Shown piece after piece: positions 33,752 to 42,025 of a DNA stretch of 64,000 nucleotides. Source of the DNA: Clostridia bacterium (GTDB lineage Bacteria > Bacillota_A > Clostridia > Oscillospirales > CAG-272); NCBI GenBank assembly GCA_017501345.1, contig JAFVXC010000043.1, forward strand, positions 97,062 to 161,061, given 5' to 3'. The notes below the pieces were generated by a model. That model saw nothing but the letters and a program-made list of their open reading frames with translations, had not been told where the DNA came from and ran no database searches. How positions within the stretch are numbered: position 1 is the stretch's first letter; the number at the start of each line of letters is the position of its first letter. Position numbers and translations under genes: made by a program.

Positions 33752-35803
33752 TTATGCTCCCTCTTTGATGATCCTCGCTATCACGTGATCCTGCATATCG
33801 CGGGAAAGATCTACAAAGCGTGCGCTATAACCCCAAACACGAACGATAATATCCTCGTGTCCCTCGGGACTATCCTGTGCCTCACGCAATGCCTTGGCGT
33901 CATATATTGCAACATTCAAAAGCTGAATACCCATGCCTATTGCAGCACGCATAATTGCCGCCATAATGGATTTGCCTCCGTCCTCTCCCACGAGAGTGTC
34001 ACGGGAAAGCGACAAATGGACCGTGGATGCTCCCGCGCCTCGCTTTATATCGGTTTTCACTACGGAGCGAAGAATCGCTGTCGGCCCCTTCTTTGCGCGT
34101 CCCGGCGTCGGTGAAAAATGCTCGCTGATGGGATCTCCGCGACGGCGTCCGTCGGGTGTCGCTCCCACCATTTTTGCGTAATCGTTGAAAAGGAAGTTAT
34201 AATGGCAGGGCAAATGCTTTATATCCGCGTTCGCATTGTACTCGTCGATCATATCTATAATATCCGAGCTGAGACGGGAAACGATCATATCCACATAATT
34301 GTCATCATTTCCGAATTTCGGAGCGGCAAGAAGGCGCGCACGAAGGCCCTCGTATCCAATGAAATCCGCGCGCATAGCCTCGCGAAGCTCAAGGAGCGTG
34401 CAAGCTTTATCCTCAAAAACAACCTTCTTTACTGCGGCAAGACAATCTCCGACTGTCGGGATCGAGCCAAGGAAGATCTGGTGCATATTGGAGATATCCC
34501 ATGCGTAATGGATATCTACACCGCTTTCGAGGAAGCAAGGGAACGAGCCTATCAAGAACAGCGACGGTATATCGTTATAATCGGATTGACGAATTTTTTC
34601 GTTTCTATTCTTAATCCTTCCCATAAGCTGAAAACGGTACTGTGCAAGATATGCGGCGTAGAACTCCTCGTAGCTTTCTATTTCCGAAATTGCCTTGGCA
34701 GAATATCCAAGGAAAGTATCGCTGATCAGTGTACGCGGCTTTTTATTCTTCGTCCAATAATGACCGACGGGAAGAGTATCTGTGGGATTTTCTCTCCCCT
34801 CAAATACAGTAAGCTCCATAATTTTGACGGCTTCCATCTGGAAAAAGTCTATGGTGCTTCCTGCGTCAATAATGATCTCACTGCAGCCGTCATTGCTGTA
34901 ATTCCGTGCCGCCGTCAGAGAATATCCGTATTTCAGAAGTCCCGGAATAACGACCTCATCATTATAAAGAGATGCCTGACCGTGACCGAGGAGCTGAAGC
35001 TCTGTCATAAGCTCAAAGAATTCGGGCGGTGTACCTTTATGGATCCTGCAGTTTATCTGCGGATCGGTCGACTTTGTTATAAGCGACGCGCGGATCATAA
35101 GGCAGGACAGCTCATTCGTTACGTCGTTTCCGTCTGCGTCCACTCCTCCGAGCATTATATTTGTCAGCGTATCGCCGCTTCCGTAAGTGTTGATGCGTCT
35201 CCAAAGCGCGACAAGAAGCTCAAGAGCCTTATCTTCCGTCAGTATTCCCGCAGCGATATCGCGTCTGTAAAAATCTATCAGGTATTGGTCAAGACGCCCA
35301 ATCGTAGCCATACCCTTATGGCTGCGTATGCGCCAGCAGAAAAGGAAGAGCTGAGCTGCCTCGAAGAAGGTGCGCGGAGCGCGTACTGACAAAGCTCTGC
35401 AGGTTTTGGCGATAAGGGAGATACGGGCCTTCTCCTCGTCGGCTTCTGCTGCATCAAGTGCAGCTTCTGCGGCATCTGCAAAGCGGGACATATAAAGCGC
35501 TGTCGCGCGATATGTTTCGGCAACTGCACGTAGGAGAAGTCTCTCTTCCCCGTCGTGCTTCTTTGCGCTCGCCTCGGCTTCCTCGGCAATACCGAGCAGT
35601 CCGACCTCAAGATAGTGCGGATGCATCGGATAATGGTTATTATCTTTTCCGTGGAAATCGCGAACGGGTCTGAATTTCTCCGGTGATATAAACGGACTGT
35701 CCGCTTCGACAGATACCTCGGCCGCAGACATCAGATCAACGTAATAATTAACAGCGTTCTGCACACCCGCAGTCCATACGGGAGAATGTTCAATTTTTTT
35801 CAT
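33752..35803 (-). CDS. Short glycyl radical enzyme, diol dehydratase-like, substrate unknown
   Basis: The 683-residue protein has the radical glycine loop near its end (RVWGYSARF, Gly658) and the thiyl finger NDGCSE with Cys307 and a likely base Glu309, the pattern of the dehydratase/lyase clades and not pyruvate formate-lyase (CC). Other family stretches are QASLYNDEVVIPGLL and NFLFNDYAKMVGATPDGR. It lacks roughly 100-150 residues at the N-terminus compared with the usual 780-850, and no reading frame continues upstream because deoC starts 33 bases away. Operon neighbours (kinase, activase, aldolase, alcohol dehydrogenase) suggest dehydration of a phosphorylated polyol. It must be activated by the protein at 36593. 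Confidence 0.93.
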   Translation of the reverse strand: MKKIEHSPVWTAGVQNAVNYYVDLMSAAEVSVEADSPFISPEKFRPVRDFHGKDNNHYPMHPHYLEVGLLGIAEEAEASAKKHDGEERLLLRAVAETYRATALYMSRFADAAEAALDAAEADEEKARISLIAKTCRALSVRAPRTFFEAAQLFLFCWRIRSHKGMATIGRLDQYLIDFYRRDIAAGILTEDKALELLVALWRRINTYGSGDTLTNIMLGGVDADGNDVTNELSCLMIRASLITKSTDPQINCRIHKGTPPEFFELMTELQLLGHGQASLYNDEVVIPGLLKYGYSLTAARNYSNDGCSEIIIDAGSTIDFFQMEAVKIMELTVFEGRENPTDTLPVGHYWTKNKKPRTLISDTFLGYSAKAISEIESYEEFYAAYLAQYRFQLMGRIKNRNEKIRQSDYNDIPSLFLIGSFPCFLESGVDIHYAWDISNMHQIFLGSIPTVGDCLAAVKKVVFEDKACTLLELREAMRADFIGYEGLRARLLAAPKFGNDDNYVDMIVSRLSSDIIDMIDEYNANADIKHLPCHYNFLFNDYAKMVGATPDGRRRGDPISEHFSPTPGRAKKGPTAILRSVVKTDIKRGAGASTVHLSLSRDTLVGEDGGKSIMAAIMRAAIGMGIQLLNVAIYDAKALREAQDSPEGHEDIIVRVWGYSARFVDLSRDMQDHVIARIIKEGA

Positions 35804-35836
35804 AGCTGCCCTCCGGTTTTACATTAGAAATTGACA

Positions 35837-36577
35837 TTAATATTCAGCTACACCGCCAATAGCGAGATCCGTAATATTTGTTTTAGTTGAGCCTTCGAAA
35901 ATTTTATTGTATTCGTCCATTATTTTAATAACGCTCGTGATTCCAACTCCGAAACGTGTGCAGCCCTCTCTGATCATAGCATCGATCGTAGCGAGATCGC
36001 GTACGCCGCCCGCCGCCTTGATCTTTGCGTCGTTTCCGACCGCTTTTTTCATAAGCTTGATGTGATCAACCGTTGTGGGACCCTGCCAGCCCGTGCCGCT
36101 CTTAACGAAATCAACGCCGCCCTTAACGGCAAGCTCCGATGCTTTAAGTATCTCGTCGTCGGTAAGGAGAGATACCTCGATGATAGCCTTGAGAACTCTC
36201 TCGCCCGCGATCTCGCGGATAGCCTTGATGTCGTTGACAACGTGCTCATAATTTCCGCTCTTGAGTGCGCCGACGGAGATGACCATATCAAGCTCTCCGC
36301 ATCCGAGCTTTACCATATCCTTAGCGCAAGCGACCTTAAGCGATGTGGTATCCGCACCGGAGGGAAATCCGACGGTTCCGCCGAGAAGAGTTGAGCTTCC
36401 CTTGACGAGCTCGCCCATATATTCTGTGTATACGGGAAGTGCAAAAACGCAGATACATCCGTATTTGAGCGCAAGCTCTGCCGTCTTTTTTACCTCAACG
36501 ACACTCGACTGTGCCTGTACCGCGCTGACGTCGAGCATGCGGGGAAGATCTTTCGTTATGTATTTATAGTTATTCAT
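35837..36577 (-). CDS. deoC: Deoxyribose-phosphate aldolase
   Basis: The 246-residue TIM barrel has the Schiff-base lysine in VDFVKSGTGWQGPT (usual KTSTG), the second active-site lysine in KAAGGVRD, the aspartate in GELDMVISVGAL and the conserved cysteine in YGCICVFALP. It splits 2-deoxyribose 5-phosphate to acetaldehyde and glyceraldehyde 3-phosphate. There is no deoxynucleoside phosphorylase or phosphopentomutase nearby, so its substrate probably comes from the glycyl radical enzyme product and not from DNA salvage. The start is ATG 36577 after GGAGGG. Confidence 0.95.
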   Translation of the reverse strand: MNNYKYITKDLPRMLDVSAVQAQSSVVEVKKTAELALKYGCICVFALPVYTEYMGELVKGSSTLLGGTVGFPSGADTTSLKVACAKDMVKLGCGELDMVISVGALKSGNYEHVVNDIKAIREIAGERVLKAIIEVSLLTDDEILKASELAVKGGVDFVKSGTGWQGPTTVDHIKLMKKAVGNDAKIKAAGGVRDLATIDAMIREGCTRFGVGITSVIKIMDEYNKIFEGSTKTNITDLAIGGVAEY

Positions 36578-36592
36578 AATTTCCCTCCTTGT

Positions 36593-37420
36593 TTAAGCTA
36601 ATTTTATATTTTTACTTTCAAATATTTTTTTGAAGTCTTCAAGCTCCGAGTCCTCGATTTTGAGTGATGTGTCAAACGTGTATTCAAGCCCCAAGGTCTG
36701 ATATTTATCCGATCCGAGGGAGTGATACGGCATTAAAGTCACCTGCTTTACCGTTGGAAGAGTCAAAACAAGCTCTGCGATCTTCGTCATCTCTTCTTCC
36801 GTATTATTAAATCCCGGTATCACGGGTACACGCACCCAAATGTCTTTTTTTGCGTCCGAAAGACGTTTGATATTTTGTATGATCAGCGAATTATCAACCC
36901 CCGTGTACTCTTTATGCGTTTCAGAATCAATGCATTTAACGTCATAAAGATATAGATCGCAAAACGCAAGAGTTTTTTCGATGCTCTCCCACGGAACGAA
37001 TCCGCAGGTATCAACGGCTGTATGCAGTCCTTCCGCTTTTGCCCTTTTCATAACGGCTGACACAAAATCCGCCTGAAGCAAGCATTCTCCGCCCGAAAAG
37101 GTAACGCCGCCCGTGTCTCCGTAAAAAGGCTTATCTTTGAGTATCTCGGCAAGAAGCTCCTCCTCATCGATCTCCTTTCCACAAACGGAAAGCGCGCCGA
37201 CCGGGCATTTTTCACCATCCTCAATTTTTTCGCGGGATCCGCAAGAGCCGCATCTTATACACTTATTCTCAAAAGAACGAAGCTGTATATTTTTTGAAAG
37301 GCCCTCCGGATTGTGGCACCATCTGCATCTGAGCGGACAGCCCTTCATAAAGACTGTCGTTCTGATTCCGGGTCCGTCGTGAACGGAAAAGCGCTGAATA
37401 TCAAAAATGATTCCCGTCAT
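36593..37420 (-). CDS. Glycyl radical enzyme activating protein (radical SAM)
   Basis: The 275-residue protein has the radical SAM cluster motif C28xxxC32xxC35 (GCPLRCRWC), a GGE motif (TFSGGECLLQ) and the DVK segment of activases. An inserted region has only four further cysteines (C54, C57, C60, C72: CIRCGSC...CP), enough for one extra 4Fe-4S cluster, whereas many dehydratase activases carry two. It puts the radical on Gly658 of the neighbouring enzyme with SAM. I start at ATG 37420; an upstream TTG overlapping the dehydrogenase stop is the alternative. Confidence 0.93.
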   Translation of the reverse strand: MTGIIFDIQRFSVHDGPGIRTTVFMKGCPLRCRWCHNPEGLSKNIQLRSFENKCIRCGSCGSREKIEDGEKCPVGALSVCGKEIDEEELLAEILKDKPFYGDTGGVTFSGGECLLQADFVSAVMKRAKAEGLHTAVDTCGFVPWESIEKTLAFCDLYLYDVKCIDSETHKEYTGVDNSLIIQNIKRLSDAKKDIWVRVPVIPGFNNTEEEMTKIAELVLTLPTVKQVTLMPYHSLGSDKYQTLGLEYTFDTSLKIEDSELEDFKKIFESKNIKLA

Positions 37421-37428
37421 ACCGTCTG

Positions 37429-38619
37429 TCAAAGAGAAAGCTTGTAGATTTCGTAAACATCCTCACGCCTTATGGGAGGAATGCTTGCGAACGTTCCGTC
37501 CGCGGAGAAGGAAACGTCGACCACGCCGTCGGTCAGCTCGTCAAGGCTGGCTTCGGTGCATCCGAACTGCGAGATTCTCGTTTCAACGCCAACGCTCTTT
37601 ATATATTTTTCAAAGATATCTGCGGCTTCAATCAGATCCTCGGTTCCCCACATAGCCTTAGCGAAGGCTTTGAAACGTCCGTTCTGTGTCTGTTTTGCGA
37701 AATATCTCATCCAAGCGAGCATCATCGTCGCAAGCGTCGCGCCGTGCGTTGCTTTATAATGTGAGGATAGGACGTGACCCATCTGGTGCATAGGCGTCCA
37801 GCCCTGAACGCCGCAGGTGAGCCAGCCGTTCAGTGCGACCGTTGCCGAGAACTGCATAACCGAGCGAAGCTCAATGTCGTTAGGATCCGCGAGCACCTTC
37901 GGAAGATTGTCATATATTGTCTTTATAACGCCGATCTGCATATTCGACTGAAGATCGATATTTCCGTACGTAGCCTCATCGCTGAAAATAAATGCCTCAG
38001 CGGCGTGGCTGATCGAGTCTATAGCGCCCGAGGCTGTCTGATATGCGGGAAGCGTAAGTGTGAGCGAAGGGTCGAGTATGGATACTGTCGGATAAAGGCA
38101 GGAAGGCTCCCAAACGTAGCTCTTTCTGAGGGTCGCGTCATCCGTAACCACTGCAGTCGGGTTCATCTCGCTTGCGGTTGCGGGGAGAGTCGGAAGCATA
38201 ATCATAGGAAGTGCTTCCGTAGGTGCAATTTGGGAGTTGTCCGCATGGCTGAATTTTATCATTTTTCTTATATCGTGAGGATATTTAACGCCTGCAGCAA
38301 TGATCTTCGTAAGATCCATTACGCTTCCGCCACCGACGCCGATAAGCAGATCGGCACCGACGCGCTTTGCCTCGGCAACACCTGCGAGAGCCTCGCTGAT
38401 CTTCGGGTTCGCCGTAGCGCCGAAGAAGATGTGCGACTTGATCCCCACGGAATCAAGAGATGCTCTGATCTGATCAAAAAGATCACCGTAAAAGTCCACC
38501 TCTTTATAAGAAACAATAAGCGCGGTATTTCCGATTCCCTTCGCGTATTCTCCTATCTTTTTTGATTCCCCGTTGCCGAATACAAGCTTTACGGGATTGT
38601 AAAATTCAAAATTATTCAT
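37429..38619 (-). CDS. Iron-containing alcohol dehydrogenase (BdhA/YqhD-like)
   Basis: The 396-residue protein has the NAD(P)-binding stretch GVGGGSVMDLTK, the signature TLPATASEMNPTAVVTD, and metal ligands D (GAIDSISHAAE), H in the same stretch, and H/H in MHQMGHVLSSHYKATHGATL. It belongs to the class III iron family close to butanol/YqhD aldehyde reductases. The expected role here is to reduce acetaldehyde or a similar aldehyde made by DeoC, regenerating NAD(P)+. It is 19 bases after the kinase gene and overlaps or touches the activase. Confidence 0.93.
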   Translation of the reverse strand: MNNFEFYNPVKLVFGNGESKKIGEYAKGIGNTALIVSYKEVDFYGDLFDQIRASLDSVGIKSHIFFGATANPKISEALAGVAEAKRVGADLLIGVGGGSVMDLTKIIAAGVKYPHDIRKMIKFSHADNSQIAPTEALPMIMLPTLPATASEMNPTAVVTDDATLRKSYVWEPSCLYPTVSILDPSLTLTLPAYQTASGAIDSISHAAEAFIFSDEATYGNIDLQSNMQIGVIKTIYDNLPKVLADPNDIELRSVMQFSATVALNGWLTCGVQGWTPMHQMGHVLSSHYKATHGATLATMMLAWMRYFAKQTQNGRFKAFAKAMWGTEDLIEAADIFEKYIKSVGVETRISQFGCTEASLDELTDGVVDVSFSADGTFASIPPIRREDVYEIYKLSL

Positions 38620-38638
38620 AGCTGTATTTTCTCTTTCT

Positions 38639-40171
38639 TTAATTTGTGCTTTTTAATATATCGCCCACGTCCGAGCTGATATCAAGCAATTTTTTGTAAG
38701 ACGGTAGTATTGAACTGTAAAATGCCGTAGCGGACGGCTCGGGCTTTGACATATTATCGACCTTTGTGACTGACTTGGCAGTATCAAAGTCATTCCAAAT
38801 ACCCGCGCCCACGGCGGCAAGACACGCCGCGCCGAAGCTTCCCGCATCCTCCGCTGATTTCGAGGTATACACGTTCATAGCGTAAACGTCGGCAAATATC
38901 TGCCTCCAAAGAGGGCTTTTTGCGCCACCTCCGACGATCAGCATATTTTCGCCTACCATTACGTATTTTTTGATGAAATTCAGTAGTACGTTAAGATTTA
39001 ACGAGATTCCCTCAAGAGTAGCTCTCGCTATATCTTCTCTTGTGTGCCTGAGATCAAGTCCGAAAAAGCCTCCTCTCGCATCCGGTGTTCTGTCAAGTGA
39101 GCTTCCGCCGGCAAGAGTGGGTATAAAAAACAGCTTATTCGCTCCCAAAGAGCTTGACGAGGCAAGCTTATCGATAGATTTGTAGCTTGACTCGCCTCCC
39201 GCAAGCTCGGCGGCAAGAAGATCGGCAAAAAGCTTGTCGCGCACCCATCTGAGACTGTTTCCCGCAGAGTATATACCGAGTGCCGATACGTATTTGTCGG
39301 GAACACAGTGCGCGAAAACGTAAGGCTTCTTTTCTATGTCAACTATAGGCTTCTCATCGGTGACGGATATCCAGGCGGATGTTCCGAGGCTCGTATAGAC
39401 CTCTCCGTTGTCTATGCAACCCGCGCCGAGAGCCATACAGGCGTTATCCACACCGCCGGCGCAAACAAGCGTTTCGGAGGAAAGACCTAATTCCGCGGCA
39501 ACATCGGGAAGTATTTTCCCGACAATATCCGTGCTGTTAAGTACCTTCGGAAGCTTATCCCCGTCAATGCCGCTTTTCTTTATGTATTCTTCATTATAGC
39601 AGCCATCTGCCAAGGAAAAGACGCCGCAGCCCGACGCATAGCTTATATCCGTCGCAAGCACGCCTGTCATTTTATAGTTTATATAGTCCTTCGTACCAAT
39701 AAATTTGTCGGTGGCTTCGTAAACCTTTGGCATATTGTTTTTGTACCAAAGGATCTTAAAGATACTGTAAAGCTCGGGCGTAAACCCGTTGCCTGTTGAA
39801 AGATACCATTCGTTTCTCGGTACCTTCGTAAAGAAATCCTCAGCCTCAGCCGTTGCGCGGGAGTCGCTCCAGATCGGAACGTATTCGCAAAGCAATTCCC
39901 CGTTGTATCCGATCGGCAGCGCTCCGAGGCTGTGCCCGGATACCGCAAGTGAAACGATGTCTTCAGGATCTATCGCGGTTTCTGCCAAAAGCTCTTTGGT
40001 CGTTATCTTTACAGCTTCCCACCATACGTCGGGACTTTGTTCTCTGAAGCCCTCTCGTGGGAAGCGTGTATCATATGACTTAAAGCGAAAGCCCTTTGAT
40101 TCGCCATCCTCACCGAAAATGCTCGTCTTGATGCCGCCCGTACCAAGATCATACGCAATTACATATTTCAT
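38639..40171 (-). CDS. FGGY family carbohydrate kinase (xylulokinase-like)
   Basis: The 510-residue protein has the phosphate-binding DLGTGGIKTSIF start, EQSPDVWWEAV, the VCAGGVDNACMALGAGC region, and a C-terminal IVGGGAKSPLWRQIFADVY adenosine motif. FGGY kinases phosphorylate pentuloses, pentitols, glycerol or related polyols with ATP. Sequence alone does not name the substrate; the xylulokinase-like form is consistent with a C5 polyol. It is the first enzyme gene after the GntR regulator, 5 bases apart, fitting the entry step of the pathway. Confidence 0.93.
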   Translation of the reverse strand: MKYVIAYDLGTGGIKTSIFGEDGESKGFRFKSYDTRFPREGFREQSPDVWWEAVKITTKELLAETAIDPEDIVSLAVSGHSLGALPIGYNGELLCEYVPIWSDSRATAEAEDFFTKVPRNEWYLSTGNGFTPELYSIFKILWYKNNMPKVYEATDKFIGTKDYINYKMTGVLATDISYASGCGVFSLADGCYNEEYIKKSGIDGDKLPKVLNSTDIVGKILPDVAAELGLSSETLVCAGGVDNACMALGAGCIDNGEVYTSLGTSAWISVTDEKPIVDIEKKPYVFAHCVPDKYVSALGIYSAGNSLRWVRDKLFADLLAAELAGGESSYKSIDKLASSSSLGANKLFFIPTLAGGSSLDRTPDARGGFFGLDLRHTREDIARATLEGISLNLNVLLNFIKKYVMVGENMLIVGGGAKSPLWRQIFADVYAMNVYTSKSAEDAGSFGAACLAAVGAGIWNDFDTAKSVTKVDNMSKPEPSATAFYSSILPSYKKLLDISSDVGDILKSTN

Positions 40172-40176
40172 ATATT

Positions 40177-40902
40177 TCAGCTCTCACTGTCAAATACGTT
40201 TCTGTATTCGTATTTGCTTGCTATTATTTTTACAAAATCTACTTCAAACGGTTGTCCCGACGTGTAGCAAACGCGACGAACAAGAATCAAAGCCGTCTTT
40301 GGTTCAATGCCGAGAAGCACGGATTCATCGAAAGTCGCAGAGCACGCGCTGAGTCTGTCCTCAACCTTTGTGATTCCAAGAGAATATTTCTCATTTATGT
40401 ATCTGTAGAGAGAAACGATATTCTCCTTCTCATCAATAAGCCCCGGGACGTATTTTTCTGCAATATAATTCTTAGCGATCGCTATTGGCGCACCGTCGGA
40501 GGTCTGTATTCTGCTTATAAGTATAACGGGCTCGCCAACCTCAAGCTTTAATTCCTCCGCAAGCTCATACGTTGCATAAACTCTCTCAACGTGCATATTG
40601 GTGGCTCCGACCTCGCACCCCTTCTGGCGCAGGGATTCCGATACGGACGTTATCGTGTTAAGGCATTGCGTTACCTTGCTTCTGACTATCTCCGTACCAT
40701 AGCCTTGACGAACCTTGATAAAACCGTCTTTCTGCAAAAGCGCGATGGCGCGTCTTACCGTGGTGCGGCTTACGGAATATTCCTTTTGAAGCTCCTCTTC
40801 TGTCGGGAGCAGCATTCCAACAGGATAAAGCTCCTTTTCTATTTTTTCTTTGATGTTCTCATACATACTCTTATAAAAGGGCGTTTTGGTGTTGCTTTTC
40901 AT
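40177..40902 (-). CDS. GntR/HutC-type transcriptional regulator
   Basis: The 241-residue protein has an N-terminal winged helix (EEELQKEYSVSRTTVRRAIALLQKDGFIKVRQGYGTEI, with the STVRRA-type recognition helix) and a C-terminal UTRA ligand domain (about 80-235) that binds sugar phosphates or similar effectors. It is the first gene of the glycyl radical operon, so it probably represses the operon and itself until a phosphorylated intermediate appears. Tandem repeats lie right at the start of its transcript. Confidence 0.93.
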   Translation of the reverse strand: MKSNTKTPFYKSMYENIKEKIEKELYPVGMLLPTEEELQKEYSVSRTTVRRAIALLQKDGFIKVRQGYGTEIVRSKVTQCLNTITSVSESLRQKGCEVGATNMHVERVYATYELAEELKLEVGEPVILISRIQTSDGAPIAIAKNYIAEKYVPGLIDEKENIVSLYRYINEKYSLGITKVEDRLSACSATFDESVLLGIEPKTALILVRRVCYTSGQPFEVDFVKIIASKYEYRNVFDSES

Positions 40903-40915
40903 AAAATCACCTCGT

Positions 40916-40937
40916 TTTTAGATACCTTTTAGATACC
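40916..40937 (-). promoter_or_regulatory. Tandem 11-bp direct repeats, candidate GntR operator
   Basis: TTTTAGATACC occurs twice in exact tandem (40916-40926 and 40927-40937), on the minus strand GGTATCTAAAA twice. They begin 10 bases after the -10 element, over the predicted transcription start, and end 14 bases before the GntR start codon. Confidence 0.65.
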
Positions 40938-40946
40938 TTTGTACTT

Positions 40947-40974
40947 ATTATACTGATTTTCAACCGATTGTCAA
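40947..40974 (-). promoter_or_regulatory. Promoter of the glycyl radical operon
   Basis: On the minus strand TTGACA (40974-40969), a 16-base spacer and TATAAT (40952-40947). It is a strong promoter directly upstream of the tandem repeats. Confidence 0.85.
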
Positions 40975-41114
40975 GAGCTTTTCAATTATTTTCCTTTTGT
41001 TTTTATATGATCTGTCAATAAAAAGAGGCTTCGAATTCTTTGGATCGACGTTGGTCACCCGATGGTGGAGAGGCGTTCAGCTTTCAGACAGCATCTTACG
41101 CAGTGCGCGGCGGT

Positions 41115-41891
41115 TCATACTTTCGTACGCCGCCCCGTCGGACTGATTCCGAAATGTCTACGGTAGATGCGGTAAAAGTCGCTGTAATTTTCGTATCCCA
41201 CCTGCATCGCCGCGACGGTTGGCGGTGTGCCCTCTCCGATCAGCTTGTCGGCAAGGGCAAGCTTTTTTCTCAGGATATATTGCTTGGGGGAGATATTCAT
41301 TTTCGCCTCAAACAGATGGCAGAAGGAGGACTTCGACCTTGAGGTGGCACGCGAAAGATCATCGAGTGAGATCTTTTCGTCAAGATGCTCGTCTATGTAT
41401 AAAATGACCTTTCTTAAAAACGCGTCGGTCTCGGTCGCCGTGCGTGCTTCCCGCTCCTCTGCATTGCTGTAAAGGAGTCTTATCATCAAGCTTTCTGCAA
41501 GGGGGGCGTAAAAGGACGGATCGCGCTTCTCGCAGATCCGCTTCAATTCCCTCGCCTCCTCGGAGGAGGAGATCGCGATGCTTCCGCCGGTTTCGAGAAA
41601 TCTAGGGTGCAGTGCCTCGGGGATCGCCGACAGCTCGAACAACGCCGTCACTCTGCGGTATGTCCCCCTTTTGTTCGAGGTGATCGTATGATACGCGAGG
41701 GGTGGAATGACGGTCGTTTGCCCCTCTGTCAGACGGTAGTCTCTGCCCTCGAGCATTACGTTGATATCGCCCTCAAGTACAGCGATCAGCTCATATCGCG
41801 CGTGGCAGTGGCTTTCCCAGAGAACGGTGTTGTCGATATCGCTTTCCGTATATTCAAATATGAAATTCTTCGTCTGAAAGCCTGAGATCAT
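41115..41891 (-). CDS. AraC family transcriptional regulator
   Basis: The 258-residue protein has an N-terminal cupin domain (HCHARYELIAVLEGDINVMLEGRDYRL, metal-type histidines) and C-terminal double helix-turn-helix (ISLDDLSRATSRSKSSFCHLFEAKMNISPKQYI then VAAMQVGYENYSDFYRIYRRHFGISP, quoted as family cores). The start is ATG 41891 after AAGGAGGG. It is divergent from the five-gene redox operon and is the likely activator of it. Confidence 0.93.
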   Translation of the reverse strand: MISGFQTKNFIFEYTESDIDNTVLWESHCHARYELIAVLEGDINVMLEGRDYRLTEGQTTVIPPLAYHTITSNKRGTYRRVTALFELSAIPEALHPRFLETGGSIAISSSEEARELKRICEKRDPSFYAPLAESLMIRLLYSNAEEREARTATETDAFLRKVILYIDEHLDEKISLDDLSRATSRSKSSFCHLFEAKMNISPKQYILRKKLALADKLIGEGTPPTVAAMQVGYENYSDFYRIYRRHFGISPTGRRTKV

Positions 41892-41914
41892 TTGTGACCC
41901 TCCTTTTTTCTTTT

Positions 41915-41943
41915 ATTTTATCATAAGTTTGCAAGAAAAGCAA
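41915..41943 (-). promoter_or_regulatory. Promoter of the AraC gene at 41115
   Basis: On the minus strand TTGCTT (41943-41938), 17 bases, TAAAAT (41920-41915). Confidence 0.65.
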
Positions 41944-41964
41944 TATCTTTTGCAATATTAAACA

Positions 41965-41993
41965 TATTTATTGCTTTTAGATTGTGATATAAT
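41965..41993 (+). promoter_or_regulatory. Activator-type promoter of the redox operon
   Basis: TATAAT (41988-41993) is present but the -35 position (TATTTA, 41965) is poor. Repeated GCAATAT (41940, 41952) and ATTGC just upstream may be AraC sites, as expected for an activator-dependent promoter. Confidence 0.5.
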
Positions 41994-42025
41994 GTAGTTG
42001 TATGATAAGAAAGGAATGCGCAAAA

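Noticed and set aside
34118..35389. Plus-strand open frame of 423 codons opposite the glycyl radical enzyme
   Set aside because: The minus frame has the thiyl and glycyl motifs; this one has no recognisable domain.
33752..35803. Pyruvate formate-lyase
   Set aside because: The thiyl motif is a single Cys followed by xE, not the double Cys of PFL, and the operon has a kinase and aldolase.
33514..41114. Attachment-site duplication of the tRNA-Glu 3' end
   Set aside because: I looked for a copy of the T-arm and acceptor end beyond the operon and found none, and there is no integrase.
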